Shown one piece after another: positions 33,824 to 45,489 of a stretch of DNA of 64,000 bases. Both the position numbers and the translations under genes were made by a program. This DNA is from Parasponia andersonii (Eukaryota > Streptophyta > Magnoliopsida > Rosales > Cannabaceae). Numbering within the stretch: the stretch's first letter is position 1; the number at the start of each line of letters is the position of its first letter. A model generated the notes under the pieces. That model was not told where the DNA came from. It ran no database searches and was given only the letters and a program-made list of their open reading frames with translations. The stretch covers positions 1,063,180-1,127,179 of the forward strand of contig JXTB01000014.1 of assembly GCA_002914805.1 (NCBI GenBank). Reading direction: 5' to 3'.

Positions 33824-36800
33824 TCAGATAGAGATCTCCAAGGACTTCTTGAACTTCTCAACCTCCAAGTACACTGTGGAGTAAGGAAGGAACTCAGAGA
33901 AATGTTCTTTGCTCAGATCATTAATTGCAACAGCAAGTTTGGGGATCTCTAAGGTCTCCTCATGCGATAGAGTTCGGACAAACCTTGCTGGATTTCCAGC
34001 CCAAAGTTCGCCAGTTGGAATTCGCCTCCCTGGGGGAACCACAGATCCTGCCTCAAGGATAGAGTGGGTCTCCACCAATGAGCCTTCCATGAGAATCGAG
34101 TGCTGCCCAATAATGCATTCTGGCTCAATTGTGCAGGACCTCAAGAGACTGTATGCGCCTATTGTCACAAACCTCTCAATAGACGTCTCTGCTGGAAGGC
34201 CTGAGATAGAAAAGTAGAATAAATTGTAGATTGTAAACTAAGTCCAGGAATACATCAGCTAAATTTTCATTTGGTTGAGAAAAAAAGATAAAAAGCTCAG
34301 ATCCTTCTTATTCAAAAATAAAACAAATAGGATTATCATTTGCAAAATAGGATACAATTATGATGATGTAAGGCATCATAATTTTCTGTTTCCATTCAGG
34401 GGTATATTTATAAATGCATCTCAAAGGTTAGTAGTTATAAGTCCTAATTAGCCTAGGTTTCTAATTGGTTGATTAGCCTGTTGAAGTCAGTTCCCAGCAC
34501 TACTTAAAGGCTGTAATACCGTGTAATCAGATGAAGTTTTGATCTCAGATTAATAAAATATCAGATTCAAGTCTATTTTCTCCAAGAACTGTCTCTTAAC
34601 ACTTTGTATGAGTCTGAACAACAAGATTTTCTCTCTGCTTCGTCATACGTGTATTGTTTCTCAAAATGTTGAAAACTACAAAAAAATATTTAGGCCCTAA
34701 AAATGAATTTGCTAAAAGATGTCTGCAAGCATCATAACGATATACTGAGGTAATTATCTGTCAGATTTTTCTGGGTCGCAATAGTGGATCTATAAGTATG
34801 TATTAAAAATTATTTAGTATCAGGAAGTAGCCTAAAAAAGTTGTTGCAAATCTTTTGTGATCTGATTTTATTTTGTTTTTGATAGGATTCGTTATTTTCT
34901 TTCCTTGTTTAGTTATTTTAAATACCTAGTATAAAGGGATTAGTATTAATCCCTGGTTTGTAGGGATTTGTACCAGATTGCTTAGTTGGCACGTACGACA
35001 TACAAATGATTCCACTCTCTATCATCTCTTTGATAAAGTGCTTATCAACTTCCACATGCTTAGTCCAATTACGATGAACTAGGTTGTGAGCAATGCTTGT
35101 TGCAGCTTGATTATCACAGTATAACTTCATAGGACAATCACTTGTCATTTTCAATTCTTCCAGCAATCTTTTCAGCCACATCAATTCACAGGTTCCTTAT
35201 GCAAGTGCCCTGAACTCAGCTTCTGCACTACTACAAGCTACCACAGACTGTTTTTTACTCCTCTAAGTTACAAGATTTCCCCAAATCATTGTGCAATATC
35301 CTATTGCTGATTTTCTGCCATCAATGGATCCTGCCTAGTCAGCATCAGCATGCGTTTCAACACACCTCTGCCCATTCTTTCCAAAAATAATCCTTGGCCA
35401 AGAGTCATTTTTAAATATCTCAAAATTCGATAAACTGCTTCAAGGTGCTCTTCAAAAGGAGAATGCATTTACTGACCAACCAAGCTCACTTCGAACGCGA
35501 TATCAGGCTTGGTGAGTGAGAGATATATCAGTCTTCCAACAAGTCGTTGATATCTTCCCCTATCTACTGGATCTCCACCTTCTTTCTTTCTCAACTTCCC
35601 ATTGAGTTCTATGGGTGTCTCTGCAGTTTACACCCAAGCATTCCAGTTTCTTTTAACAGATCAATGATATCTTCTTGTCCTGGCAATTTCCATTCATAAG
35701 AAGTACCACCGTAGTTGCCCCAAATCATTAATTTCAAATCTCTTGCAAGGACCTTTTTCAGTTTCTCCAATTCTCCAAAGTCGTCTCCTATTAAGATAAT
35801 GTCATCTACATACACTATTAGAATAGTAATTTTTTCACACTGAGAGTGTTTATAGAAGAGTGTGCGGTCTACTTGCCCTTGTTTGTACCCATGCTTCTTT
35901 ACTGATTTTGTGCAACGATCAAACCAAGCCCTTGGTGATTTTTTTAACCCATAGAGGGATTTCTTCAACTTGCAAGCTTTTCTACCAATATATTTCCCTT
36001 CAAATCCTGGCAGTAACTCCATGAATACTTCCTCATCAAGTGTCCAGTTGAGGAAAGCATTCTTAACATCCATCTGGTGTAAGGGCCAATCAAGATCAGC
36101 AGCTAGTGATAGGACTCGAATGGTGTCGAGTTTAGCTACTAGAGCGAATGTTTCTGTATAGTCAATACCAAATATCTGAGTAAACCCTTTGGCAACGAGT
36201 CTTGCTTTGTGTCTCTCTATCGTCCCATCTGAATTATACTTGATAGTAAACACCTATCTACAACCAACAAGGCTTTTTCCTTTCGGTAAATTGACAACAT
36301 CGCAAGTCTCATTACCTTTTAGTGCCTTCATTTCTACAAAAATTGCTGCCGTCCATTCTGGTATCTTGAGTGATTCTTGGATGTTTCTGGGAACTTCAGT
36401 GCTCAAGTATTTTTCTATTGCAGCGCGAAATAAATGAGACAACTGATTGTAAGACAGGAAATTAAACAACGGGTATTGAGTGCATGATTGCTTGCCTTTC
36501 CTGTGAGCTATTGGGATGTCTAGGTCATCGGGAAACAAATTCTCAAAGGGTCGAACTGGAAGTACTTGAAACAGTCTGTTCCGGCTATGAAACAATTTGT
36601 TCTGGCTGTGGATTTGCTCTCGATTCAGCTTCTTAACAATGCATCAAGATTGTGATAGGTGGTTCTTCTTGAGGTGCACGCTGTCTTCGTGAATAAACAC
36701 GAAGCTCTGTATTTTGATGATTGAGTTCTTGCGAATCTCCTCCTATTTCTAAGTCAAAATTTGTTGATGAAATAATAGGTAAGAGTGACAATGCATTTGA

Positions 36801-39800
36801 CTGTGATGGAGGATTTGATTGTGATGGAGAATCTAAAACAAATGGAAGACGAACAGAGAAATCCCAAAAATAATCTTCACTCACTTTCTCCCCCTGAACA
36901 TAAGGCTTTGAATAGTAGGCTTGATTTTCAAAGAACGTGACATCCAAGGTGACAAACAATTTTTTTTTGTGACTAGACAGTAGCACTTGTATCCCTTTTG
37001 ATTTGGAGAATTGCCTATCGAAATACATTTGAAAGCTCTTGGGTCAAGTTTACTATGCTTGGGAGTTTTGAAACCTAGGACTCGAGATGGAAGACGATTT
37101 GTAAGACCTGATGTTGTGAGTACGGCTTCTCCCCAAAAAATATTTGGAACTTGATGATTAAACATGATTGCACAAGCAACTTCTAAAAGATGACGATTTT
37201 TCCGTTTGACAATTCCATTTTGTTGTGGTTTTCCTATGCACGAACTTTGATGGAAAATGTTGTGGTTTATTAAATATTGCCCACAAATAGAGTTAAAATA
37301 CTCACGACCATTATCTATGCGAAGGATTTGGATTTGTGTTTGACACTGTGTTTTTATCAATTGATGGAACTGTTTAAAAGTTAACTTGGCATTGATTTCT
37401 CTTTTAATAAAAATACCCAACATGCATGTGTATGATCATCAATGAAAGTTATAAACCATCTAGCTCTAGTAATGTTATTTACCCTTGAGGGGTCCCAAAT
37501 ATCACAATGAATTAGAGAGAATGGTTTTGAGGATTTGTATGGCTGAACAGGATAAGGAACACATGCATGTTTCGTAAACTGACAGATTTCACACTGAAAG
37601 GAGTTGACATCTTTATTCTTAAACAATGAGGGTAACCGTTTTTTCAAATAAGGGAAACTAGAATGGCCTAATATATTATGCCATAACAATATTTGACTAG
37701 AAATAGAAATAGATTCACTACTCAGGGCTTGAGCTTGTTTATTCATGACTGGTTGATTGTCCTCAAAGAAGTATAGACCATCACGCTCCTTAGCATTGCC
37801 AATTGGAAGCTGAGAAAACAATACGATGGGTGTGGTTTCCAAGTTGTTGCTGAAGAAGAAAAAAACAGAAAAAGGAGGGACTGTGTTTAGCAGAGAGCAG
37901 TTAGAGCAACTATAGGCTTTGATTACCCAAACTCAGTTATTGGGAACGTCTCAAGCAAATCCTAGTTGCTCAATTGCACAGAAAGTATCAGAGAGTTTTA
38001 TTTTCTCTCCACCTTCAAAAGTTTTCAACGGGAAGGAAGGGGTGGGGTAGGGGAGTTATGACAGTAGGCCAGCACAAAGGAAACCCACAAAAATGAAATA
38101 AAATGGGATATATTATCCATTTGAGACGCCTTCACGACATTTTTTCTGAAATACAAAATATGATGGCATTGGGTAGAAGATAAAATTATACACTCAAACA
38201 GCCACGAAATTTATCTAAGACGAAGCAAATGGGAAAGGGGGTGGGGGGTGGTTATGACAGTAGGACAGCACAAAGGAAACCCACAAAAATAAAATAAAAT
38301 AGGATATATTATCCTTTTGAGACGCCTTCACCGCCATTTTTTTTTTTTCTAAAAATACAAAATACGATGGCATTGGGTAGAAGATAAAATTATACACCCA
38401 AACAGCCACAGAATTTATCTAAGACGAAGCAAATGGAGTGAGGTTGTCAGTTAGCTGAATGTCAATGCTTGTTCATAAAAAGAGTGAATCCAAAAGTCAA
38501 ATGGTAACCTAATTGGAAAACTACTTGTATAGAAATTTGATGATAGATTCATGATTACACAAGCTACAGGGCTCATGGCCCATACAAGCGAGCAACAAGC
38601 TAAATTTGACAAACCAACTGCATTCATTTTCATGTATCCTCATGCAAACAAGGAAACTGGCAGACGATATCACGATATTAGGAGCCCTACTTTAGAAGAG
38701 CTACATCAATTACAAACCAAACATGCAAGAATCTAATACATTAGATAAGGCATCCGGAAAATCTCATCTCTGCCTCAGCATTTTAAATGTCACGTAGAAT
38801 GGAGCCTTAGTACCATAAAGTAAGAGAAACTATGATAAGCCACAATTTTCACAAAAAGCCTTCAAGTTTCATGAACAGGATTGAATACTGAATAACTACA
38901 AACATTTAGGCTAGCTAACTACGTCCATCGATTGCAACAATGAAAAGACAATCTCTATATGGTGAAATCAGAAACCTAACCAACTCTCAGCTCCTAAATA
39001 CACGAAAAATTTCCTCCCGATAATCATTCTGGTTATCATAGTCGAACTCCCACTCACACTATCAGAGTCTCAGCTCCAAGATACATGACAGTTTCCAACT
39101 TCACTCGCTTTTCAATATGCTAATCAATCATCGGCCTCATTAGTCACTCAGATGCAAACTCCCACTTACACTATATCATTCAGTCCTAGTTCCTAAATTC
39201 TCTCAATTCCACTTTTTCTTGTTTCCCCCCTGTTTTTTTTCCATGGTTTTCTTCAGTTATTTACACTATCACAATTTGATCCAGGCACCCATCTCCTGGA
39301 TACATAAAATAACCCTTTTTAGGAGCAGATTAACCTCATATTTCCCTGGTTTTCTTGATTGCCCACATCAGTTATTTACACTATCACACAGTCCCACCTC
39401 CTATATACACAAAACTCCATAATTTCTTGTTCCCGCTACTTTTCCCCGGTTTTCTTGACCACCCACATCAGTTAATTGCACTATTACACAGTCCCAACTC
39501 CTAGATACACAAAATCCCATCTTTCCTTGTTTTCCCCTACTTTTCCCTGGTCTTGTACAACAGCATCAGTCACTTATATAGAGATACACACACATAAAAA
39601 ACTATAAATTCCAAGCTATTACTTTCAGCTGCCCATAAAATTTGCCACTAACAACCCAACTATTTCTCCACAAGCCATACACAACCAAAATAGAAAACTA
39701 ATAATCACAAAAAGAATTATGAAAATAAACACGAAATCCAAAGACCCACTTTCAATAAAAAGTCGAAAATGGAGAACTAGGAACCTGTGGGGGAAGACCA

Positions 39801-40145
39801 AGCAGCATGAATGACGCTTCGCTCCTGGACATTGGAGCAGAACCCAACTGTGATCTTGTTGAGATCCCCCCGGAGGACCGACCCGGCCCAAACCGAGGCC
39901 CCGTCGCAGACGATGACCTGGCCGGCCAAGACCACATTTGGGGCCACGTAAGCGTCTACGGCCACCTTGGGGACCCACTGCCCCAGAGGGATTATCTTCC
40001 TCTGACCTCGGTAGTCCCATTTGACTCGATCGGCCGACGGGTTTACGGCCTTTGCAGCCTCCGTCGAAAGCCCCCGGCGAAGGAGGCTCTGCTGGGCCGA
40101 GATTGACGTTAGAGCCTTCCTCGAGATTCGAGCTAAAGCCGCCAT
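33824..40145 (-). CDS. GAMMACAL: mitochondrial gamma-carbonic-anhydrase-like protein (complex I subunit)
   Basis: Two exons, 40145-39785 and 34200-33824, splice at GT-AG sites to a 245-residue frame. The N-terminus (MAALARISRKALTSISAQQSL, then LLRRGLSTEA) is a typical mitochondrial targeting peptide. The rest is a left-handed beta-helix hexapeptide protein with VKWDYRGQRKIIPLGQW, LRGDLNKITVGFCSNVQERS, RSCTIEPECIIGQHSILMEG and WAGNPARF. This is the plant gammaCAL subfamily, which builds the matrix arm domain attached to respiratory complex I. One metal-ligand His is kept (H113, in SVIHAA), but the two expected in the VGHSALLHG motif of true gamma-CAs are A136 and R141, so it is probably non-catalytic, as known for gammaCALs. 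Length is close to the family's roughly 250 residues. The 5.58-kb intron holds Copia remnant 3 and tandem repeats. Arabidopsis has CAL1 and CAL2; synteny with the F-box/FIST gene favours CAL1. Confidence 0.95.
34201..34917. other. intron sequence with LTR-like features
   Basis: The stretch 34390-34602 on + contains TATATTTATAAATGC, a polyadenylation-like AATAAAATATC and an end TCTTAACA. It could be a degraded LTR, but no partner or target duplication was found. Confidence 0.3.
34918..37842 (-). pseudogene. Copia remnant 3 pol, within the gamma-CA-like intron
   Basis: In order on the - strand: pre-integrase (LLWHNILGHSSFPYLKKRLP, 37842-37381) with the integrase start WFITFIDDHTHACWVF; integrase (LRIDNGREYFNS, KPQQNGIVKRKNRHLLEVAC, 37423-36881); a serine/proline-rich linker; RT ([52 protein letters not shown], 36253-35609); and RNase H (LYCDNQAATSIAHN, 35184-34918), truncated before the usual ADVLTK ending. 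Gag is missing and no LTR pair was found, so both ends are lost. Stops and shifts break the frame. It runs in the same direction as the host gene. Confidence 0.85.
38033..38434 (+). repeat. tandem duplication, period about 196 bp
   Basis: The block from a G-rich start (GGGAAGGAAGGGGTGGGG-like) through GTTATGACAGTAGGMCAGC at 38055 and ACGAAGCAAATGG at 38220 recurs from about 38230, with the matching GTTATGACAG at 38251. Copies are nearly identical apart from a T-run expansion near 38338. It lies in the gamma-CA-like intron. Confidence 0.85.
38990..39590 (+). repeat. array of about 100-bp degenerate repeats in the gamma-CA-like intron
   Basis: Units with TTTTCCCTGGTTTTCTTGA, then CATCAGTTATTTACACTATC and ACAGTCCCACCTCCTAGATA recur near 39237, 39341, 39441 and 39541, so the period is about 100 bp. 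Weaker, partial units occur upstream around 39042 and 39155. The sequence is C/T-rich on the + strand. Confidence 0.75.
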
Positions 40146-40290
40146 GAGTGAGAGAGAGAGAGAGAGAGGGAGAGACGGAGAGGGTGGGGAAATTGGTAAT
40201 GGAGGAGAAAGATGAAGGGAGATCGTGAATGCGTAAATGGGCCGTACAAGTACATGCCAGTATTCTATTTGGGCTAAGTTTCAGAATGGC
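40146..40290 (-). promoter_or_regulatory. 5' leader and site II promoter elements of the gamma-CA-like gene
   Basis: Immediately upstream of the ATG the - strand has a (CT)n leader (GA run at 40147-40170 on +). TGGGCC at 40238-40243 and TGGGCT at 40270-40275 (read on +) are two site II motifs, about 93 and 125 bp before the start. Site II elements are known to be enriched in plant promoters of nuclear genes for mitochondrial respiratory proteins, which fits this gene. No TATA box is obvious. Confidence 0.6.
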
Positions 40291-42470
40291 CCTAATAGAA
40301 TTCAGGCAATGATCATTTATGTATGTCACGTTAACTAAATGCGAAAAAAGATAATAACATTAAAATATTTTATAAGTCATGATTTCTAAAATTAATGTCT
40401 TACTAATTTTTGAGAGAGAGAGAGAGAGCGAGCGGCTTCTCTCTATAAGTATAACTATTAGACTTTGTAGATCATTAACTATTTATTTTTTTAGTTTATT
40501 ATTTAAAAAAAAAAATTTAGACACTAAAAATTTATGAATTTTTTTTATAATTTTAATTTTTTAAGAGATTTGTATTCATAACTAATCATCTACTTAAATT
40601 TTGAAAATAAGTAAATGTTTTTCAATAGTTAAGTATCCTTCATTTAAATTTGATTGTAAATTTTTTATTAAAGTGATTTAAATAATGCGCAATTATAAAG
40701 AGCTCTTAAGTGAGAAGGGGGTCACATACGGACCACTTAAGTCCCAAATTCTTCTTAGACAATTTAGGTCTTTTTGATAGAACCGCTTGTGTTTTGCATT
40801 TATTTAAATCAAAATATTTTCTCTTTTAGATCTTTTGAAAAATATTTGTTTAACTTCTATTCATTCGAAATACATTTTCAAGTTCAATTTAATTAAACCA
40901 TGCATTACGAAATAAAATGTCAAGTTATAAGTACATTTTCAAATAGCATCAAGCTTATATAATTGAAATCATTTGTCTTATAAAAAGAGCATATGCATAA
41001 CTAATTTTAATAGCAGTGTTCCATTGCCCGTGCCTCGCATTCATCCCCACATCAATTCCAACTAACTCATCAATCAAATCAGAGGTTTATTTCCTTTGGT
41101 ACCTATAGCATGGATACTCATAAAATGTGAGCTTTCGCTCAGTAAGTACAATGTAATTCTCACAAAATATTTTACATATAAACAAATAATCTTTTATGAA
41201 AGTTCGGTTATGTTGTTTTATGAAATTATTACTTTATGCTTTATTATAAGATATTGTATCATGATTTTATTTCATTCTTGATCGTAAAGTCTTTTATCTT
41301 TCTTATGGACCCTGGTATACGTACTGAGTGTGCACTATCGAATGGGAAACCATGAGAGCGATCCAACTGAAAACACTCACGATCATAATTTTAACATACT
41401 TTTCCTCGGGAATCCTCACTTACAGGAGGTCAGTCTTATTTTCTCTCGGATATCCTCACCTAGTGGAGGTTGGTACGATACCTTTAAATTTTTTATCTTA
41501 TTTAGTCTTTTCTTAATATGAGTGAGTACACTTCAATGAACCCAAACTTATATTCCACTATCGCAGCATTTCCTTTGTTAAAGTATGCTGAAGTATTTTT
41601 ATAATAACATTATAAAGTAAGCATACATCATTTTTATAGCATAGGAAATCTATCTTTATAAGCATATATTATACATAGGTCATATAATAATAATATAAAG
41701 ATAAGTTAACACATCAAATAATTTCAAACATATCATACTGCAAACATGAAACATTTTCAAAACATCCATGCTATAGGTGAAATTGTACTTACCTCGTAAT
41801 ATGATTGTCCTTGTTCTACTTGTTAATCACGTATGTCTAGGTCGAAATTTTGCCCTGACGTATACATACTCTATTTGTTAGAGTAATTTAAAGTGGCCTT
41901 ATACTTTTTTTTTAACTTCTAATTATTTAGTGGGCTTAAAACATTTAAGACTCGGTCTTGATCAAATATAAAACTTCACATATGAGAAATAATGTCATGT
42001 TATATTCATTGACTAATTACTTTTAACTTAGATGGATGAGATTTAATTCTCCTTAATCTTGATCATAGTAATCTTTTTAATCTATCAATAATTTAGTTGT
42101 TGATTTTATTAATATCATCTTAAATCAGTTAAGTTTCTTTAATTATATTTTTTTTCATCAAATACTTTGAATTATTCTTGATTAATTTCTTTATTCGTAA
42201 GTAAGGGTCATAATATGATAAATGAGTCAAACACACTAATGGTTACACAAATTTAAAATCTAAAATCACACTTGGACTAAATATTATTTGATATTGATCG
42301 CGCTTTTTAGGCCCATCACTAAACTTAAGCAAAATACAATTAGATGCATATATTATTAATTTAAGTAAATATTTTCTTATCTCAATTAGAGATCTACAAC
42401 AATATTTTCTTATCTCAATAAGTAGGATAATATCTCTACAACAAATAAAGTTGTATAAAGAAAAAATATA
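40291..42470. other. AT-rich intergenic sequence, possible old repeat
   Basis: It contains a GA run at 40413-40432. At 41398-41475 there is a twice-repeated CCTCACYTA...GGAGGT pattern. A splice-donor-like CGAGGTAAGTACAATTTC (on -) lies at about 41784-41801. These resemble parts of 56847-59420, but no gene or coding region was recognised. Confidence 0.35.
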
Positions 42471-42479
42471 AACTTACAA

Positions 42480-42990
42480 GAAATGGCAAGAAGTATGTTA
42501 AATAAAAATGGTTTGCCAAAATATTTTTGAGCCGAAGCGGTTAGTGCTTGACAAGTATGAAAATGGAAAAGCAGTAGATATCACTAAATATTGAGGTATG
42601 ATCAGGTCACTTCTTTACTTAACTGCTAGTAAAATGGATATAATATTTAGTATTTATCTCTGTGCTAGACTTTATCTTATACCAAATGGATGTTAAGAGT
42701 GCATTTCTAAATGGATACATTTTAGAATAAGTGTATGTAGGGGGGTTTTCAAAATCATAAGTATTCGGATCATGTTTTTAAATTGAAAAAGGCTCTTTAT
42801 AGTTTAGAGCAAGCTCCTAGAGCTTGGTATGATAAATGCATAGTGAGTTTGAGATGAGCATAGTGGGAGAACTCAATTTCTTCCTTGGACTTCAAATCAA
42901 ACAAAGCAAAGAAAGCATTTTCATCAATCATTCCAAGTACATCAAAGATATGCTAAAGAAGTTTGATATAGAGAACAACAAGTATAAGAG
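42480..42990 (+). pseudogene. scrambled Copia RT fragments (SIRE-like)
   Basis: Three reverse-transcriptase pieces are readable in different frames. MIRSLLYLTASKMDIIFSIC lies at 42600-42655, normally near the RT end. YQMDVKSAFLNGYILE is at about 42685-42730, normally near the RT start. FFLGLQIKQSKESIFINHSKYIKDM is at about 42875-42960. The first piece is out of its normal order, so the remnant is rearranged as well as frameshifted. Wording resembles the plant SIRE/Maximus lineage. Confidence 0.65.
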
Positions 42991-42999
42991 CACATAGAA

Positions 43000-45480
43000 A
43001 CTATTTGTCAACCACCTCGACAACGTAGAGATAGGATCAATGAGCTTGGAGAGCAGGTCCAACACCCCGCCTCGACTGTCAAGTGCCTAGCAAATGGGGT
43101 CAACTAAAATGTTGCCTACTCGATCAATATCACCCCTAAGTGGCTCTTCTTCAAGAAGACGAAGGGAGAAATTCTATCCAAAGGAATAAGTACAAAGATA
43201 GCGAGGCAAGATCATAGTCAACTAGAGGAAGTCCAACAGAAGAAAATGGAGATACATGTATACTAAGGAGAAGGACATACAGAAAGCACTGACGAGTAGC
43301 TCCAATGCTACCAATGAGTACAAATGCTCAAAAGTGGTAAAAGGACACATAACTCAAGAATAAGAGGCACAATGTTTGAACACCTGGCCCTCGATAACAA
43401 CATAGATTATGACTCAGACACGTTTGTCCCAAGAAGATTTGAGCACCTGGGAACTACTGATCTTAGGGAAAAATTGAACAAGCAAAAAAGATAGGCTCAT
43501 GTCTATTACCCCTACAATAACAAAATACGCCTACTCTGTAGATAGTTTGGGCAGAATAGGTTTCTAACAAGTATCAAACTCCAAACTCTTGAGTACTTCA
43601 CCAAACATCTCATCCTTAATAGGGATAAGTGCACAAGAAATACGAAAGAGTAGAAATTAGAAGTAAGTAAGATAGATATTAACTCAAACACAGATTAATA
43701 AAGTTTATGATGTGATATTAGCATCAATTTTTTTGGTGATATCAGAGCACCAAGTTCATTTTGATTCTAGACTACAAGTTCTTTGGAGATGGAGACAAAT
43801 ACTACCAGGCTCTTAAAAAGTAAGTAAACTAACTCTTGGCCATAAGTTAATAAACAATGTCCAAACAATCTTGGCCAAGACCAAATCACCCTTCCCACTA
43901 GAGATAACACTCTCGTGCCCTCCCAATTACTTTAAGATGCCGAACAAACCCTTTATGACAAAAAGGGAGATCTAGCTGTTTGCGTATAAAATTACAAGGT
44001 GTGGATGATTATAGCTAAAGCTGACCTCACAACTTTCTGCCATGTCTTTCCACTCGCGTTGGCGAGTTAAACATCTTGACTCGTGTTTTGTATCATCAAT
44101 CATACACTTTTATTTTGAAGCTAATAAATATATGATTAAGATCTAATAATCTACTTGAGTGTGTAGCAAGTTAAAATTAAAAGGATCACAAAACATTCAA
44201 GATGGATTATAGAAAAAAGCTTGAAGACAAAAGTTCAAGATTATAAGACCTAGACTAGCAAAGGTTATACATTTAATTCTTATACTTGAACTTAATAGCT
44301 CAAATTTTTCATAAAATTGGAAATTTTTCAAAACAAAACTGCCAAACTTGTTTATCTCAAATTAAAATATGAAATTTATTTTACACAAACTTTTAAATTG
44401 ATTTATGAATTTCTATAGTTTCTATATTATATAATAAATCAATTTATGTAATCACATTTTGGAAACAATTGAAAAAGACTTGAAATAAAAATCAAAGTAT
44501 GCTCTCGGATACATTCGGCAGACCAATCCTCAGAATCAGTTGACCGATTCCCCTGTTCAATTTTTTAATAGATTTTCAAATTTGATCGTTACAACTGCAC
44601 TTTCAACGACTAGTATTTTCGGTCTACCGAAAGTGGATTTTTGGTCTACTGAAAATGATAGATCATTTTCAAACGATCTAAAACAGCTATTATTCTTTCA
44701 AATCTATAAATTGAAGCTTTTCTAACATTTGAAACAATTTTTGAAGATTGTTACATTGCTTTAAATATACTTTCAAGTTGTTCAAATTATCTTTTATGAA
44801 TCAAATTTTCAAATCTAATTTTTTTTTTAGAAAAATCAATTGAGCTAAACTAGATCATATCTTGTATTCCTATTTATTCTCTCTAGGTTTACCTTGTATC
44901 AATTATATTCTTAAAAGAGATTTCAGTTGAGTATATCAATAATCAAAAACCAAATTTGTATTTGTGAGGTGAGGTTGACATCATATTCATAAACAACTAG
45001 GTTTAGATGAGATTAACATTGGAGTCTAAACAATCCGAGTTAGGCGTGATAGAACCGGATTCAATCCCATTATAAAGGCGAGAGTATGCCTAAGAAGGAA
45101 CCACTCGTTGTGTAAAAGGGATAGTCAAGCTCATTCTCTTGATTCAATAGTGGAAAGCTCGAAGTGGGTTGTCAAGAGCCGGGGATGTAGATAAACTATC
45201 GTGTTTGTTGAACCTCGTAAAAATAGTATTTACACTTTTCTATCTATATCTCTTTAATTTATTTATATTAAGCTTGTGTATGCTATTTAGCTATTTTTAC
45301 TTGTTATTGTCATTACTTGCTTAGCTTAATCTCACATGTTATATCGTTGGTTGTCTCTTTCACGAGTGTTTATACGTTTCTAGTTTGCCGTACATGAACC
45401 AGATGCTCTACTCTGCATTTTCAAGGTCTAAAATAGTGTTTGAGTTATTAAAAGTTACTGGTGAGAGCTGCATATTTTGA
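43000..45480 (+). other. probable SIRE-like LTR and flanking remnant
   Basis: The region 43010-43990 is less AT-rich but has no recognisable frame. The stretch 45110-45250 (GGGTTGTCAAGAGCCGGGGA, then TGTTGAACCTCGTAAA) resembles the 3' part of SIRE-type Copia LTRs, which fits the RT fragments just upstream. The LTR start and a partner were not found. Confidence 0.35.
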
Positions 45481-45489
45481 TCCGTGAAC

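Noticed and set aside
39625-40329. Reading frames overlapping exon 1 of the gamma-CA-like gene in other frames (for example a 234-residue frame)
   Set aside because: They are shadows of the real exon, which matches a known protein family and splices correctly.
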